This document shows, piece after piece, positions 5,176-6,004 of a stretch of DNA of 6,004 nucleotides; positions within the stretch are counted from its first letter, which is position 1; every line of letters starts with the position of its first letter. The stretch is from Burkholderiaceae bacterium (GTDB taxonomy: Bacteria; Pseudomonadota; Gammaproteobacteria; Burkholderiales; Burkholderiaceae_C): assembly GCA_023262365.1 (NCBI GenBank), contig JALRBF010000191.1, positions 1-6,004 on the forward strand, read 5' to 3'. The notes under the pieces were generated by a model. It worked only from the letters and a program-made list of their open reading frames with translations. It was not told where the DNA came from and made no database searches. Both the position numbers and the translations under genes were made by a program.

Positions 5176-6004
5176 ATGAATGACGATCCGCCATCGGCAC
5201 CTGCGCCGCTTGACTCCGCCATTGCGCACGCCCTGGCGGTGACACGCCGCGGCGTGGATGAATTGCTGCCCGAACCCGAATGGGTGCGTAAGTTGCAGCG
5301 TAGCGCCAGCACAGGTGAGCCGCTGCGCATTAAGCTGGGGCTGGACCCCACCGCGCCCGATATTCATTTGGGTCACACGGTGGTGCTTAACAAAATGCGC
5401 CAGTTGCAAGACTTGGGGCATCAGGTGATTTTTTTGATTGGCGACTTCACCAGCATGATCGGTGACCCCTCGGGGCGCAACACCACGCGCCCGGCGCTGA
5501 CAGCCGAGCAAATTCAGGCCAATGCCCAAACCTATTACGAGCAAGCCAGCAAGGTGCTTGACCCCGCCCGAACCGAAATTCGTTACAACAGTGAGTGGAG
5601 TGACCCCTTGGGGGCGCGTGGCATGATTGAATTGGCCTCGCGCTACACCGTGGCGCGCATGATGGAGCGCGACGATTTTCACAAGCGCTTTCATGGTGGG
5701 CAGAGCATCAGCGTGCACGAGTTTTTGTACCCGCTGATGCAGGGCTACGACTCGGTGGCACTCAAAGCCGACTTGGAGCTTGGCGGGACCGACCAAAAAT
5801 TTAACTTGCTCATGGGCCGGCACCTGCAGCAAGAATACGGTCAAGAGCCGCAGTGCGTGCTCACCATGCCGCTGCTCGAGGGCACCGATGGCGTGGACAA
5901 AATGTCCAAGAGCAAGGGCAATTACATTGGCATCAACACCACGCTGTACAAGGTGACCGCCTACTCCCTGAGTGCCGTTCCGTTTGGTTTTGCCGGCGCG
6001 GTTT
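5176..6004 (+). CDS. tyrS: Tyrosyl-tRNA synthetase, N-terminal catalytic part; sequence departs from the family after 5934
   Basis: TyrRS charges tRNA-Tyr with tyrosine using ATP. From the ATG at 5176 the frame gives 276 codons up to the window edge. Recognisable parts are [14 protein letters not shown] (54-67, with the HIGH-type signature HLGH at 64-67), the [16 protein letters not shown] block, [15 protein letters not shown] (tyrosine and tRNA pocket) and KMSKS (242-246). This is the TyrRS form common in betaproteobacteria. A short Pro/Ala-rich leader precedes the core and no ribosome site is visible. After GNYIGI (248-253) the family should continue with a segment like EPxxxMFxKLMSISD. Instead the frame reads [14 protein letters not shown] and stays open to the end. 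Thus only about 253 residues are authentic TyrRS; the anticodon-binding and S4-like domains are absent from this window. Confidence 0.9.
   Translation, partial: MNDDPPSAPAPLDSAIAHALAVTRRGVDELLPEPEWVRKLQRSASTGEPLRIKLGLDPTAPDIHLGHTVVLNKMRQLQDLGHQVIFLIGDFTSMIGDPSGRNTTRPALTAEQIQANAQTYYEQASKVLDPARTEIRYNSEWSDPLGARGMIELASRYTVARMMERDDFHKRFHGGQSISVHEFLYPLMQGYDSVALKADLELGGTDQKFNLLMGRHLQQEYGQEPQCVLTMPLLEGTDGVDKMSKSKGNYIGINTTLYKVTAYSLSAVPFGFAGAV
5935..6004 (+). other. LivM-like ABC permease fragment fused in frame to tyrS (probable chimeric join)
   Basis: The 23 residues after the join ([15 protein letters not shown], then PFGFAGAV) resemble the segment after the conserved loop of branched-chain amino acid permease LivM. 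E. coli LivM has, from memory, LGLNPTRIKLTAFTISAAFAGFAG there. The pattern G-(I/L)-N-x-T-x-x-K-(V/L)-T-A-(Y/F)-x-(I/L)-S-A...G-F-A-G is shared. The bases GGCATC (5929-5934) encode Gly-Ile in both proteins, so the break lies at or near them. The identification rests on a short stretch and on memory. Confidence 0.5.

Noticed and set aside
5110..5844. Upstream extension of the anmK frame across tyrS to 621 codons
   Set aside because: The extension is antisense to genuine TyrRS sequence, and AnmK proteins begin just before the MSGTSLDG motif, so the start at 5109 is right.
1..6004. A new defence, mobile or biosynthetic system
   Set aside because: Both strands are accounted for by conserved housekeeping genes and one catabolic gene; no transposase, integrase, toxin pair, reverse transcriptase, tRNA or attachment repeat is visible.

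Overview
The window is an ordinary, gene-dense stretch of a GC-rich betaproteobacterial chromosome. It is probably from Burkholderiales and most like the Comamonadaceae. The evidence is the order rplM-rpsI, DUF6776-type membrane protein, bactofilin, erpA, anmK, tyrS, together with protein sequences typical of that group. I see no mobile element, CRISPR array, tRNA, rRNA or defence system.

Left part (1-1288, minus strand): the 5' end of paaA, which encodes phenylacetyl-CoA epoxidase subunit A and would head a paa catabolic operon running off the left edge. A compact promoter and TetR-type palindrome lie in front of it. Upstream of that on the same strand is rlmJ, a 23S rRNA m6A methyltransferase. 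Middle (1311-2391, plus strand): a sigma70-like promoter, a structured leader of about 212 nt, then rplM (L13) and rpsI (S9). After a GC-rich hairpin, three more plus-strand genes follow: a membrane-anchored coiled-coil protein (DUF6776-like), a bactofilin and erpA (Fe-S insertion). Right part: anmK (cell-wall recycling kinase) lies on the minus strand and overlaps the end of erpA by 4 bases. tyrS starts divergently from anmK 66 bases away.

Two points deserve attention. First, the rplM-rpsI leader carries four inverted repeats. One of them has a palindromic loop (AAAACGTTTT) able to pair over 9 bases with the codons just after the rplM start. A 43-codon open frame also overlaps that start by ATGA. 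Together these suggest translational autoregulation. Second, tyrS is recognisable only to about position 5934, just after its KMSKS motif. The last 70 bases continue in the same frame but read like a piece of a branched-chain amino acid ABC permease (LivM type). This points to a chimeric join at the end of the sequence or, less likely, a real rearrangement.

Functionally the window mixes translation (rlmJ, rplM, rpsI, tyrS), envelope and cytoskeleton (DUF6776 protein, bactofilin, anmK), Fe-S maturation (erpA) and aromatic catabolism (paaA). I did not find a convincing new multi-gene system.
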